Source of the DNA: Rubrivivax sp.
GTDB taxonomy: Bacteria; Pseudomonadota; Gammaproteobacteria; Burkholderiales; Burkholderiaceae_C
Reading direction: 5' to 3'
Assembly (NCBI GenBank): GCA_030680415.1
Contig: JAUXVE010000075.1
Span: 1 to 64,000, forward strand
DNA length: 64,000 nt
Made by a program: the position numbers and the translations under genes. Below, one piece after another: positions 18,347-27,057 of the stretch. The notes beneath the pieces were generated by a model. It was not told where the DNA came from. It ran no database searches and saw nothing but the letters and a program-made list of their open reading frames with translations. The stretch's first letter is position 1. Every line of letters begins with the position of its first letter.

Positions 18347-21300
18347 TCACGGCAAGACCTCCAGCATCGCGTTGGGCACTTCACCGAAGGTCTCGGGCGC
18401 ATACATCGCCTCCACCCGCGTCGGCGGCAGGCCGAAGCGCCCGCTGGCATTCAGCCGCAGCGTGTACTCGACCACGTGCCGCCCGCGCGGCAGCCATTCG
18501 TAATAACTGCGCCAGGCGTCGGGCGCGCGTTCCACATGCGCCGGCCAGGCCAGGCCCTCGCGCCGTTCGCCCTGCGTCGCGATCGCCGAATCACGCGCGA
18601 GGCCACTGCCCAGCAGCGTGGCGCCGGCGGGCACGGGGTCGCTGACGACGACCCAGGCCATGTCGCCCACGGCTTCGATCTCCAGCCGTATGCGCAGGAT
18701 GTCGCCGCGGCTCCAGGCGTCGGGGGTCTTGCGTTGCACGGCGCCAACGCTGCGCGTGATGCGGTAGCCGGCGGCCAGCGGCGCGCGCAGCGGCACCGCG
18801 GCCAGCGTCTGCAGTGTCAGCCAGGGACGGCCTGTGCCGTCGTGGCGGGCCACCAGTGACGCCGGCGCGTCCGGCAGCGGCAGCGTCTGCGCACCGCCGT
18901 CGGGGGCGGCCTGCCAGTCCAGCGTGCTGGTGACGGCGCCCAGTCGCAGCACGCTGGCGCCGGCCACCGGCACGTTTTCGTAGACCGCGGCAAAGCGTTC
19001 CAACGCCAGCACGCCCCACAGGTTGGCCGTGGTTGTCGACCAGGCACCGCGCTGCTGCCGCGCCAGCGCGCCCAGCACGAGTTGCGGCAGCTCGTCCTTC
19101 CAGCCCGGCGCCTCGACGGCGGCCAGCACCAGACGCGCGGCGTTGGCGTCGGGGCCGTCCATCAGCCACCACCAGTCGTCGCTGGCTTCGGTGCTGAACT
19201 TCAGCGTCGTGCCGCCGGCGACGAGCCGTGAGCGCAGCAGCCGTTGCACCTCGGCGAGCCGAGCCGCGCCCTGCGGCGCGCCCTGCACGCGCCGCAGCAC
19301 GCTCCACAGGTCGAGCAGCGCCGAGGTCGGCCAGGCCGCGGGCGTGTAGGCGATCGATCCCAGCATGCCGGGCGTGGCGCGGCCATGCCGGGCCAGCGCT
19401 TCCAGCGCCGCCAGCTTGCGCACGTCGAGATCGGCCCGCGGCGCGACGAAGCGGCGTTCGATGCGCCCTTCCACGAACGCCGTCAGGCCGCGCAGCATGG
19501 CCTCGCGCGTGGCCTCGGGCCAGTCCCAACCGGCCTCGTGCGCGCTGCTCAGCAGGTGGGCGCTGAGGCGGTCGCTGCCGCGCGGCGCGTCGCCCGGCGC
19601 CGGCGGGAAGTAGCCGGCCAGGCCATCGGCGTCCAGGTAGCCAGCGACTTCATCGCGCAGCGTCGCCCAGGCGCTGGGGTCACGCAGCGCGATCGCCCGC
19701 GACACCTGCTGCTCCAGGCAGCTGTAGGGGTAGGTCTCGAAGTAGCGGCGCAGGCCGGGCAGGGCGCCGCCGAGCCGCGGTTGCAGCGCCGCGACGACGC
19801 TGGCCGACGCCGGCAGGGCGTCGGCAGGCGCCGCCACCGGCAGCGTGAGCGTGCCCTGCAGCCGCTGCAGCGAGGCCTGCCACACGCGCACCGGCAGCGC
19901 GCTCGCCACCGCCTGCACGACCTTGACGCGGTCGCGCGCGGGCGCGGCGCGGCCGGCCTCTGCGGCGAGCGCTTCCCAATCGATGCGCGTGGCGCCCGCG
20001 GGCACCGCCACGCTCCAGCGCACTTCGCTGGCCGCGCCGGCGGCCAGCGCCACGGTCTGCGGCGCGAAAGCCAGCGCGCCGTCGTCGCTGCGACCGGCCA
20101 GCGTGGCCTGCACCGTCATCGCGCGCGCAGTGGTGTTGCGCAGCGTGAAAGTGGCATCGAAACGGTCGCCCTGGCGCGCCAGCGGCGCGATGCCGGGCAG
20201 CAGCTGCAGGTCCTGCGTGACGCGAACGCTGGCACTGCCGCTGCCGAAACGCCCGGCGCCGTCATCGGCGATGGCCACCAGCCGGAAGCTCGTCAGCGAA
20301 TCGTTCAAGGGCACGTCGATGCGTGCTTGCCCCTGCGCGTCGAGCCGCACCGTGCCGCGCCACAGCAGCAGCGTGTCGAAGAGCTCGCGCGTCGGGTTGC
20401 GGCCACCGCCGCCGCCGGGCGGCAGCGCCTTGCGGCCATAGTGCCGGCGGCCGATGATCTCGCCCTGCGCGGTGGCGGTCTCGACGCCCCAGGGGCGCGG
20501 CGCCATCAGCGCACCGAGCAGGTCCCACGAGCGGTTGTCCTGCAGCGCCAGCAGGCCTTCGTCGACGGCGGCAAAGGCGATCTCGGCGCCGGCGGCCGGC
20601 TTGCCGCCGTGGCTCACGCGCACGGTGGTCTTCACGGTGTCGCGCACGCCGTACGACGCCTTCTCGGGCGTCACCTTGACGTCGAGCCGGTGCTCGGCCA
20701 GGCCCACCGACAGCTGAGCGACGCCGAACTTGAACGTCGGCCGGGCCAGGTCGGCCAGGGCGCCGGGCGCGCGCCAGTCGCGGCCCTCGTAGCGGAAGGC
20801 GCGCCACCACTCCGTCGGTTCGCGCCAGCCCCAGGTGAAGATCGACCACCAGGGGGCCTCGCGCAGCCGGCCGCGCAGCACCAGCACGCCGACCGTGACG
20901 TTGGGGGCCCAGGAGCGGCCGCCGGCCTTCGGGATGGGCAGCTCGATGACCGGCTCGCGGCCGCTCAGCGTCAGCACGCGGGCGTCGATCACGCCTTCGC
21001 GCTCCACCGTCACCAGTGCGGTGGCCTGGCGGAAGGGCATGCGCACCTGCAGGCGGGCGGTCTGGCCGGGCTCGACCTCGCGCTTTTCGGGCAGCACGTC
21101 GATGCGGTCGTCGTTGTCCTGCGCGAACCACCACTCGCCGCCACCGCTGACCCAGACCGTCGACGCGGCTTCGCTGACGCGGCCGGCGTCGTCGCGCGCT
21201 CGCGCCACCAGTTCGACCTCGCCCGAGACGTCGAGCTTCACGTCGCAGGGCAGCCGCCCCCGCGCATCGGTGTTGCCGCTGCACAGCGTGCCGAGCTCGC

Positions 21301-24061
21301 GCGTCTCGCGCCGGTTGTCGTAGGCGTAGAAGCCGCCGACGATGCGCTTGCGTGTGGTCAGTGTCTGCTGCAGCCGGCCCAGCACCTCCACTGCGCGGCC
21401 CGGCTGCGGCCGGCCGCCGGTGTCCAGCACCAGCGCCGTGAAGCGCGCTTCGCCGCGGGCCGCCGTCCAGCCCGCCACGCGCAGGCCCGCGACCACGCTG
21501 CTGGGCCACAGGCGCAGGCGCTGGCCGACGGTCTGCACCTCGCCGTTCGGGTCGCTGAAGCCGAGCTCGGCCAGCAGGTCCGACGGGCCGGCGAGCGCCG
21601 GCAGTCCCGGCACGACGACGGTCGCCGCGCCCTGCCTGTCGGTCGTCGCCGCCAGCTTGTCGGCCACCAGCCGGCTGGCGTCGCTGCCTTCTTCTTCACC
21701 GCGCCCGCGTCCTGCGGGGGCGAAGCTGAAGTCCTCGTGACCGGCGAAGGACGGCGTGGCAGCGCGCAGCAGCGCGGACAGCTGCAGCGGCGCCGCCGCC
21801 AGCGGTCCACCGGCGAGCAGGTTGAGCTGCGCCTGTAGCGTGATCTCGTGCGGCGCCACCAGCACGCCCGCCGGTGCCGACAGCCGTGCATCGACCAGCG
21901 GCACGCGAAAAGCCTCGACGCGGATGCTGCCGCTGGACCAGCGGCGCCGGCCCTGCTGCAACGACACGTCGTACAGGCCCAGCGCGGCCTGTTTCGGGAT
22001 CACCCAGCGGCTCTCCGCCGCGCGCGCGCCGGCCGGCCAGGCCAGGGGCAGCCTGAATTCGGCGTCGCTGCCCAGGTGCGTGAGCACGACCTCGTTGGGC
22101 AGGGTGCCGGCCTCCGGCAGCGCCAGGCCGCGCTCGGTGTCCTCGCGCACGAAGTGCTTCATCGACAGCGTTTCGCCGGCGCGCAGCAGCGTGCGGTCGA
22201 ACACGGTATGGGCGCGGCGGTCGGGCGTGGTGCCGCGCGCCAGCGGGATGTCGAAGCGCCAGGGCTCGATGCCTCGGCTCCAGGCGCCGAAGACGAAGGA
22301 CAGGTCGTCGCCCAGGCGCGCGGTCACGAAATGGCCCTCGCGGCTGAGGCAGGCCGGGTTGCCTTGGCCACCGTCGTCGTCGGCTTCGTCGAAGCCGCGT
22401 TCGATGCGCGCCACGCCTTGCGCGTCGGTGCTGCCGCTCCACAGCGCCTTGCCGCGGCAGTCGTTGACCGCCACGCGCGCGCCGGCCACCGGCCGGCCGC
22501 GGTCCAGCGTCGTCACCCAGACCAGGCTCGACGAGCGCCCGCGCTTGAAGTGCACGCCCAGGTTGGTGACCAGGGCGCCGCTGCGCACGTACATCGGCGC
22601 GCGCCGGGCCAGCAGCGACTGACCGAGAATGCGCGACTCGATCTCCACCACGTGATAACCGCGCTGCGGCAGCGGGATGCCGATGACCTCGGTGGCGCGC
22701 GGCGCGGCGGCCAGCGACTGAGGCAGCTCGGCGCGGCGGACATCGGTCTCCTGCGCCAGCAGCGCGCGCTCGCGGGTCTTGAAGGGCTCGGCGTGGTCCT
22801 GGCGCAGGTGCACGATCCAGCGCAACAGCGTTTCGTCGCTGCTGTCGGCACCGAAGCGCTTGATCGCCACCCAGCCACCGGTGGTCGCGCCGTCGAGGTC
22901 GGCCTGCACATGGCGCAGCGTCACCGGCAGCATGGCGTCGGGCGCGGCCTCGACGATGCCGAAGGCCCCGCCCGCAAACTTCGCCAGCGGCGGCAGGCCG
23001 CCGGTGGCCACGGCCAGCGGGAAGCTCGCCGCATTGGCCAGCGCGCGCCCGGTCTCGTCCTGCACGGCCGGCGGCAACGTGAGCTGGAAGGTGGCGTTCT
23101 CGGGCAAAGGCGCGGCAAAGCGCACTTCCTCGATCCACTCGCTGCGGCCTTCGGCGCGCGGCACCAGGGTTTTGCCCTGCGCTGGCTGCAGCCGCGCGGC
23201 CAGCGCCACGGCGCGCGCCACCGGGGCGCTGAAACGCAGCACCAGCGGCCTCAGCGGCAGGCACGGCGACTGCGCGTTTTCGCGCTCGCAGCTGAATTCC
23301 GCCAGCATGCGCGGCCGCACCTTCCATTCGAAACGCTGTGTGCCACGCGACACCAGTTGCGGCTGCCCGGCCGCCACCACGCCCGCGCCCCACACCAGGC
23401 GCACGCCGGCGTCGGCGGGGAAGGGCCGCTGGCAGGCCAGCAACAGGACGTGGCGCGGATCGGCGTCGCGCGCGCGCTGGCGCAGGATCTGATCGCGCGC
23501 CGCGCCTTCGACGATGTTCACCGGCAGCCGCTCGCCCAGGCCGTCGACCTCGCACCAGGCCGCGCGCTGCACGCTGGCGGCATCGGCCGCGCCGTTCAGG
23601 CGCAGCAGGAAGTGCTGGTCTTCTTCGATGCGCGAACCGGGGTAGGGCTGCACCGACAGCACCACCGGCGCGCCGGTGGCGAAGCTGAACTCGGTGGCGC
23701 CTTCGAGCATGCCACCCAGCGGCTGGAAGGTCGTGCTGGCGCGCAGTGTGCATCGGCTGCCGGCCGCCAGCACCTGGTGCAGGTCGTAGACCCAGACGCG
23801 GTCGCTGGTCCAGCGCGCGTCGCCGGGGGGCGTGGCGCCGTGGCACGACAAGGTGAACGGCGACGGCAGGCGTGCTTCGCCGGCCGGCACCACGGCCTCG
23901 CTGAAGCGCACCACCACCTGGCGCACCTCGGCCACTTCGCCCTCCGGCGAGACGCTGGCCACCCGTGCCGCCTGGGCCGGGCCGGACCCACCGGCCAGAC
24001 CCAGCCAGGCCCAGAGCATGGCCCCTGCCGTCGCCCGCATCCACCGCCGTCTGCACTGCAT
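18347..24061 (-). CDS. yfhM: Alpha-2-macroglobulin family protein (YfhM-like)
   Basis: This 1904-residue periplasmic protein is a bacterial alpha-2-macroglobulin, thought to trap attacking proteases during wall damage. It has a Sec signal peptide (cleavage near GPAQA-ARVAS, about residue 32), tandem beta-sandwich MG domains, a bait-like region, and the thioester motif CLEQ near residue 1448 (YPYSCLEQQ) in the alpha/alpha-toroid domain. No lipobox cysteine is seen, so it is likely soluble, unlike E. coli YfhM. An AGGAGG lies 8 bases before the ATG at 24061. It is followed by pbpC, the standard partner that repairs peptidoglycan. Confidence 0.94.
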   Translation of the reverse strand: MQCRRRWMRATAGAMLWAWLGLAGGSGPAQAARVASVSPEGEVAEVRQVVVRFSEAVVPAGEARLPSPFTLSCHGATPPGDARWTSDRVWVYDLHQVLAAGSRCTLRASTTFQPLGGMLEGATEFSFATGAPVVLSVQPYPGSRIEEDQHFLLRLNGAADAASVQRAAWCEVDGLGERLPVNIVEGAARDQILRQRARDADPRHVLLLACQRPFPADAGVRLVWGAGVVAAGQPQLVSRGTQRFEWKVRPRMLAEFSCERENAQSPCLPLRPLVLRFSAPVARAVALAARLQPAQGKTLVPRAEGRSEWIEEVRFAAPLPENATFQLTLPPAVQDETGRALANAASFPLAVATGGLPPLAKFAGGAFGIVEAAPDAMLPVTLRHVQADLDGATTGGWVAIKRFGADSSDETLLRWIVHLRQDHAEPFKTRERALLAQETDVRRAELPQSLAAAPRATEVIGIPLPQRGYHVVEIESRILGQSLLARRAPMYVRSGALVTNLGVHFKRGRSSSLVWVTTLDRGRPVAGARVAVNDCRGKALWSGSTDAQGVARIERGFDEADDDGGQGNPACLSREGHFVTARLGDDLSFVFGAWSRGIEPWRFDIPLARGTTPDRRAHTVFDRTLLRAGETLSMKHFVREDTERGLALPEAGTLPNEVVLTHLGSDAEFRLPLAWPAGARAAESRWVIPKQAALGLYDVSLQQGRRRWSSGSIRVEAFRVPLVDARLSAPAGVLVAPHEITLQAQLNLLAGGPLAAAPLQLSALLRAATPSFAGHEDFSFAPAGRGRGEEEGSDASRLVADKLAATTDRQGAATVVVPGLPALAGPSDLLAELGFSDPNGEVQTVGQRLRLWPSSVVAGLRVAGWTAARGEARFTALVLDTGGRPQPGRAVEVLGRLQQTLTTRKRIVGGFYAYDNRRETRELGTLCSGNTDARGRLPCDVKLDVSGEVELVARARDDAGRVSEAASTVWVSGGGEWWFAQDNDDRIDVLPEKREVEPGQTARLQVRMPFRQATALVTVEREGVIDARVLTLSGREPVIELPIPKAGGRSWAPNVTVGVLVLRGRLREAPWWSIFTWGWREPTEWWRAFRYEGRDWRAPGALADLARPTFKFGVAQLSVGLAEHRLDVKVTPEKASYGVRDTVKTTVRVSHGGKPAAGAEIAFAAVDEGLLALQDNRSWDLLGALMAPRPWGVETATAQGEIIGRRHYGRKALPPGGGGGRNPTRELFDTLLLWRGTVRLDAQGQARIDVPLNDSLTSFRLVAIADDGAGRFGSGSASVRVTQDLQLLPGIAPLARQGDRFDATFTLRNTTARAMTVQATLAGRSDDGALAFAPQTVALAAGAASEVRWSVAVPAGATRIDWEALAAEAGRAAPARDRVKVVQAVASALPVRVWQASLQRLQGTLTLPVAAPADALPASASVVAALQPRLGGALPGLRRYFETYPYSCLEQQVSRAIALRDPSAWATLRDEVAGYLDADGLAGYFPPAPGDAPRGSDRLSAHLLSSAHEAGWDWPEATREAMLRGLTAFVEGRIERRFVAPRADLDVRKLAALEALARHGRATPGMLGSIAYTPAAWPTSALLDLWSVLRRVQGAPQGAARLAEVQRLLRSRLVAGGTTLKFSTEASDDWWWLMDGPDANAARLVLAAVEAPGWKDELPQLVLGALARQQRGAWSTTTANLWGVLALERFAAVYENVPVAGASVLRLGAVTSTLDWQAAPDGGAQTLPLPDAPASLVARHDGTGRPWLTLQTLAAVPLRAPLAAGYRITRSVGAVQRKTPDAWSRGDILRIRLEIEAVGDMAWVVVSDPVPAGATLLGSGLARDSAIATQGERREGLAWPAHVERAPDAWRSYYEWLPRGRHVVEYTLRLNASGRFGLPPTRVEAMYAPETFGEVPNAMLEVLP

Positions 24062-24125
24062 GCCGGGTGCCTCCTGGGCCGCATTCTGGCCGGCCGGGGC
24101 GGCCCTGGATACCGAGCGCGCGGGC

Positions 24126-25748
24126 CTACTGCGGCAAAGGCTCGTCGGGGAATTCCGTGCCGGGCGGCCCGGCGCGGCCGCCGCGCGCTTCCAGCGCCAC
24201 CTGGCGCCGCTGCGCCATCAGCTGGCGCAACCGGGCGTCGACGACCGAGGCTTCGATGAAGTCATGCGCTGCCGGCATGCGCGCCGCCGATTGCGCCGCC
24301 CGCAGGCGGTCGATGGCACCCGTGAGGTCGCCGACCACGGCGCGCGCCTCGGCACCGGCGCGCATCGAGCGCAGCGTCAGGCCCAGCGCCTCGCTGGTGC
24401 CGGCGAGCAATTGCCAGGCCGCGGCGTCCAGCGGTTGCTCGACGAGCCAGGTCTGCAAGGCCTCGGTGCTGCGGCGCAGGTCGGCAGCGGCGGCGCCGGT
24501 GGCGCTGCCGCCACTCTGGCGATGCCAGTCCAGCGCTGCCTGCGCGCGCTGCAGCAGCGGCGCACGGGCGCCGGTGCCGGCGGGCAAGGCATCCAGCGCG
24601 GCCAGCGCGCCTTGGGCGTCGCCGCGCGCCAGCCGCACCTGGGCCTGCAGCAGGTGCAGCGCGCGTTCGGCGGCCGGCTCGCGCGGCGTGGCCCGCGCGG
24701 CCAGCTGCAGCGCCTGGCCAGCCTGCGTTTCGGCGCGCGCGTGGTCTCTCAGCAGTGCAGCGGCCAGGGCGCCGCCGTACAGCGCCGCCAGCCGGTCGCC
24801 GAGTTCGGGCGATGAGGTCTCGCCGCCCAGCCGCTGCAGCGCCTGCACGCTGTCGTCCATCAGCACGCGGGCGCGCATCTGCATCAGCGCGTGCTCCAGC
24901 GGCGGTGCCGATGGCGTGGCCGGGCCCAGCAGCGTGCGGTTGCGCGCTTCGCTGATGCGGTCCACGGTGAGCGGGTGGCTGCGCAGGTAGGGGAAGCCGC
25001 CGCTGTCGTTCATGCGCGTGGCGACGTCGAGCTTCTCGAACATGGCCGCCATGCCGGCGCTGGAGAAGCCCGCCGTGGCCAGCACGCCATAGCCGATGCG
25101 GTCGGCCTCGCGTTCCATGTCGCGCGAGAAGTTGAGCTGGCCCTGGATGGCCGCCGCCTGGCCGCCCATGATGGCGGCGTTGGCCATGTCGGCGTTGTTG
25201 GTGCGGCTGGCGGCGATGATGCCCAGCAGCAGCGTCGCCAGCGCCACCAGCGACGCGCGCTGCTGTGGCGCGATGCTGCGCGCGATGTGCCGCTGCGTGA
25301 CGTGCGACAACTCGTGCGCCAGCACCGAAGCGAGCTGGTCGCGCGACGTGGTCAGCGCGATCAGCCCCAGGTGCACGCCGACATAGCCGCCGGGCAGCGC
25401 GAAGGCGTTCACGCTGCGCTCGCGCATGAGGAAGATCTCCCAGGCGAAGGCGCGGTCGGTGTCGGCGCCGATCTCGCCGCGCTGCCGCGCCGCGGCCACC
25501 AGCGGATCCCACAGCGACTGCACGTAGGCCAGCAGCACCGGGTCGTCGTAGTAGCTCGGGTCGCGCCGACCCTCGGCCATGATCTGGTCGCCGACGCGGC
25601 GCTCGGCGCCCACCGACAGGTCGTCCGACGCCGATTCACCCAGCGCCGGCAGGCGCACCTGGGCCTGTGCCACACCCGAAAACGCCATCAGCGCGGCAAG
25701 CGTGGCCGCCAGCAGGCGCCGCCAACGGGGGATGGAAGAAGGTTTCAA
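24126..25748 (-). CDS. M48-family metalloprotease with TPR-like region (BepA/YfgC-like)
   Basis: This 540-residue periplasmic protease resembles BepA, which maintains outer-membrane protein assembly. A signal peptide (about 1-30) precedes the M48 zinc-protease domain with HELSH near residues 145-149 and the third ligand in DMEREADRIG near 212. A long alanine-rich helical C-terminal half (about 300-520) is consistent with TPR repeats. The start is a TTG at 25748; no ATG or GTG would keep the signal peptide. It diverges from moaC. Confidence 0.9.
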   Translation of the reverse strand: MKPSSIPRWRRLLAATLAALMAFSGVAQAQVRLPALGESASDDLSVGAERRVGDQIMAEGRRDPSYYDDPVLLAYVQSLWDPLVAAARQRGEIGADTDRAFAWEIFLMRERSVNAFALPGGYVGVHLGLIALTTSRDQLASVLAHELSHVTQRHIARSIAPQQRASLVALATLLLGIIAASRTNNADMANAAIMGGQAAAIQGQLNFSRDMEREADRIGYGVLATAGFSSAGMAAMFEKLDVATRMNDSGGFPYLRSHPLTVDRISEARNRTLLGPATPSAPPLEHALMQMRARVLMDDSVQALQRLGGETSSPELGDRLAALYGGALAAALLRDHARAETQAGQALQLAARATPREPAAERALHLLQAQVRLARGDAQGALAALDALPAGTGARAPLLQRAQAALDWHRQSGGSATGAAAADLRRSTEALQTWLVEQPLDAAAWQLLAGTSEALGLTLRSMRAGAEARAVVGDLTGAIDRLRAAQSAARMPAAHDFIEASVVDARLRQLMAQRRQVALEARGGRAGPPGTEFPDEPLPQ

Positions 25749-25850
25749 GGGCGTTCTCGGCTGGCAGCGTTGTGGCTTGGAGCCCGGATGCGGCCCGGGC
25801 GTTCCACCTGGCTATCATGACACTGCCATGTTGCTGGATGTTGCTCGACC

Positions 25851-26345
25851 ATGACCCCCGTGCCTGCCTCTCCGCTGACGCACTTCGACGCCCAGGGCCA
25901 GGCGCACATGGTCGATGTCGCGGCCAAGGCCGAGACGCACCGCGTGGCGCGCGCCAGCGGCTGCATCCGCATGTTGCCGGCCACCTTCGAGCTCATCGCG
26001 CAGGGCCAAGCCAAGAAGGGTGACGTCATCGGCGTCGCGCGCATCGCCGCCATCCAGGGCGCCAAGCGCACCGCCGACCTGGTGCCGCTGTGCCACCCGC
26101 TGCCCATCACCCGCGTCGCGGTGGAATTCGAGCTGAACCGCGAACGCAGCGAGGTGCGCTGCACGGCACAGGTGGAAACGCTGGGCCGCACCGGCGTGGA
26201 GATGGAAGCGCTGACCGCCGTGCAGGTGGGGCTGCTGACGGTGTACGACATGTGCAAGGCCGCCGACCGTGGCATGGTCATGGGCGACATCCGGGTGCTG
26301 GAAAAGCGCGGCGGGAAGTCGGGGGACTGGGTGGCGGCGGGCTGA
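25851..26345 (+). CDS. moaC: Cyclic pyranopterin monophosphate synthase
   Basis: This 164-residue protein matches MoaC over its whole length. It converts 3',8-cyclo-GTP to cyclic pyranopterin monophosphate in molybdenum cofactor synthesis. Conserved stretches are [45 protein letters not shown] and [14 protein letters not shown], the last carrying the catalytic Asp and Lys. No other moa genes are in the window, and it stands alone between a divergent protease and a convergent toxin-antitoxin pair. Confidence 0.97.
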   Translation: MTPVPASPLTHFDAQGQAHMVDVAAKAETHRVARASGCIRMLPATFELIAQGQAKKGDVIGVARIAAIQGAKRTADLVPLCHPLPITRVAVEFELNRERSEVRCTAQVETLGRTGVEMEALTAVQVGLLTVYDMCKAADRGMVMGDIRVLEKRGGKSGDWVAAG

Positions 26346-26394
26346 CGCAACCGCCGGCCGCACCGTTATTGGGGCGCCAGGCCTGCACGCGCTT

Positions 26395-26736
26395 TCAGAC
26401 CGTGCCCAGAGTGAAAGTCAAGTGTTGCCTGACGACCGCGAGTTGACTTGCCGAGACGCGCCCGAGTCGTTGCGCGTCACCGGCCTCGATGGTGGCGATC
26501 TTTGCGCTGCGCACCACCGAAGCCGCGGGCAGGCCCGCCTGGGCCAGACTGCGCACCGCCACGTCACCGGGCCAACCGCGGTTCTCCGCGCTGGTGATCA
26601 TCACCACCCAGAGCAGGCCGTGGCGGTCCTGCAGCGTCGGCGCGGACACCACGAGAGCCGGGCGCGACTGGCGCGCCGGCCGGTCGGTGCAGGGAAAGGG
26701 CACCTTGATCACGTCGCCGGGTTCAAAGCTGGCCAT
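26395..26736 (-). CDS. MazF/PemK-family toxin (endoribonuclease)
   Basis: This 113-residue protein has the MazF/PemK fold: GDVIKVPFPCTDRPARQSRPALVVSA at the N-terminus, VVMITSAENRGWPGDV mid-protein and VVRSAKIATIEAG with the conserved Arg/Ser region. The family cuts mRNA at short sequences. It begins inside the upstream antitoxin gene (14-base overlap), so toxin translation is coupled to antitoxin translation. Confidence 0.9.
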   Translation of the reverse strand: MASFEPGDVIKVPFPCTDRPARQSRPALVVSAPTLQDRHGLLWVVMITSAENRGWPGDVAVRSLAQAGLPAASVVRSAKIATIEAGDAQRLGRVSASQLAVVRQHLTFTLGTV

Positions 26737-26941
26737 AGGCTTTCTCGTCGGCCGCCGTGTGCCACTCGTCGAAAGTGCCGAAGGGGTCGTCGCGGACCGG
26801 TGCGGCGGGTGACTTGCGCAGGATGACCTGGTCCTGCACCACCTCGTACAACAGCAGATCGCCAGCCTTCAGGCCGAGCGCAGCGCGCACCGGCTGCGGC
26901 ACGGTGGTTTGTGCCTTGCTGGTGAGTTTGCTGGTGATCAT
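26723..26941 (-). CDS. AbrB/MazE-type antitoxin
   Basis: This 72-residue protein has an N-terminal AbrB swapped-hairpin DNA-binding motif (SKLTSKAQTTVPQPVRAALGLKAGDLLLYEV) and an acidic C-terminal tail (DDPFGTFDEWHTAADE) that should wrap the toxin. The ATG at 26941 has AAGGAG 6 bases upstream. It precedes the MazF-like gene and overlaps it by 14 bases. It probably autoregulates through the palindrome upstream. Confidence 0.9.
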   Translation of the reverse strand: MITSKLTSKAQTTVPQPVRAALGLKAGDLLLYEVVQDQVILRKSPAAPVRDDPFGTFDEWHTAADEKAYGQL

Positions 26942-26978
26942 TGCGGTCTCCTTGCGGCGCTGTCCCGGTTGGGTGCCG

Positions 26979-26996
26979 ATTGTAAGGAAATTCCTT
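26979..26996 (-). promoter_or_regulatory. Probable promoter/operator of the MazEF-like pair
   Basis: The palindrome AAGGAA-A-TTCCTT (26984-26996) abuts a leftward TACAAT -10-like hexamer (26979-26984), about 38 bases before the antitoxin start. This is the layout expected of an autorepressed toxin-antitoxin promoter. No convincing -35 was seen. Confidence 0.5.
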
Positions 26997-27057
26997 TCCT
27001 GCGGCCAGTCCACGCGCCCTGCTCCACCGCTGGCGCCGTTGCCTGCAACTCGCGACC

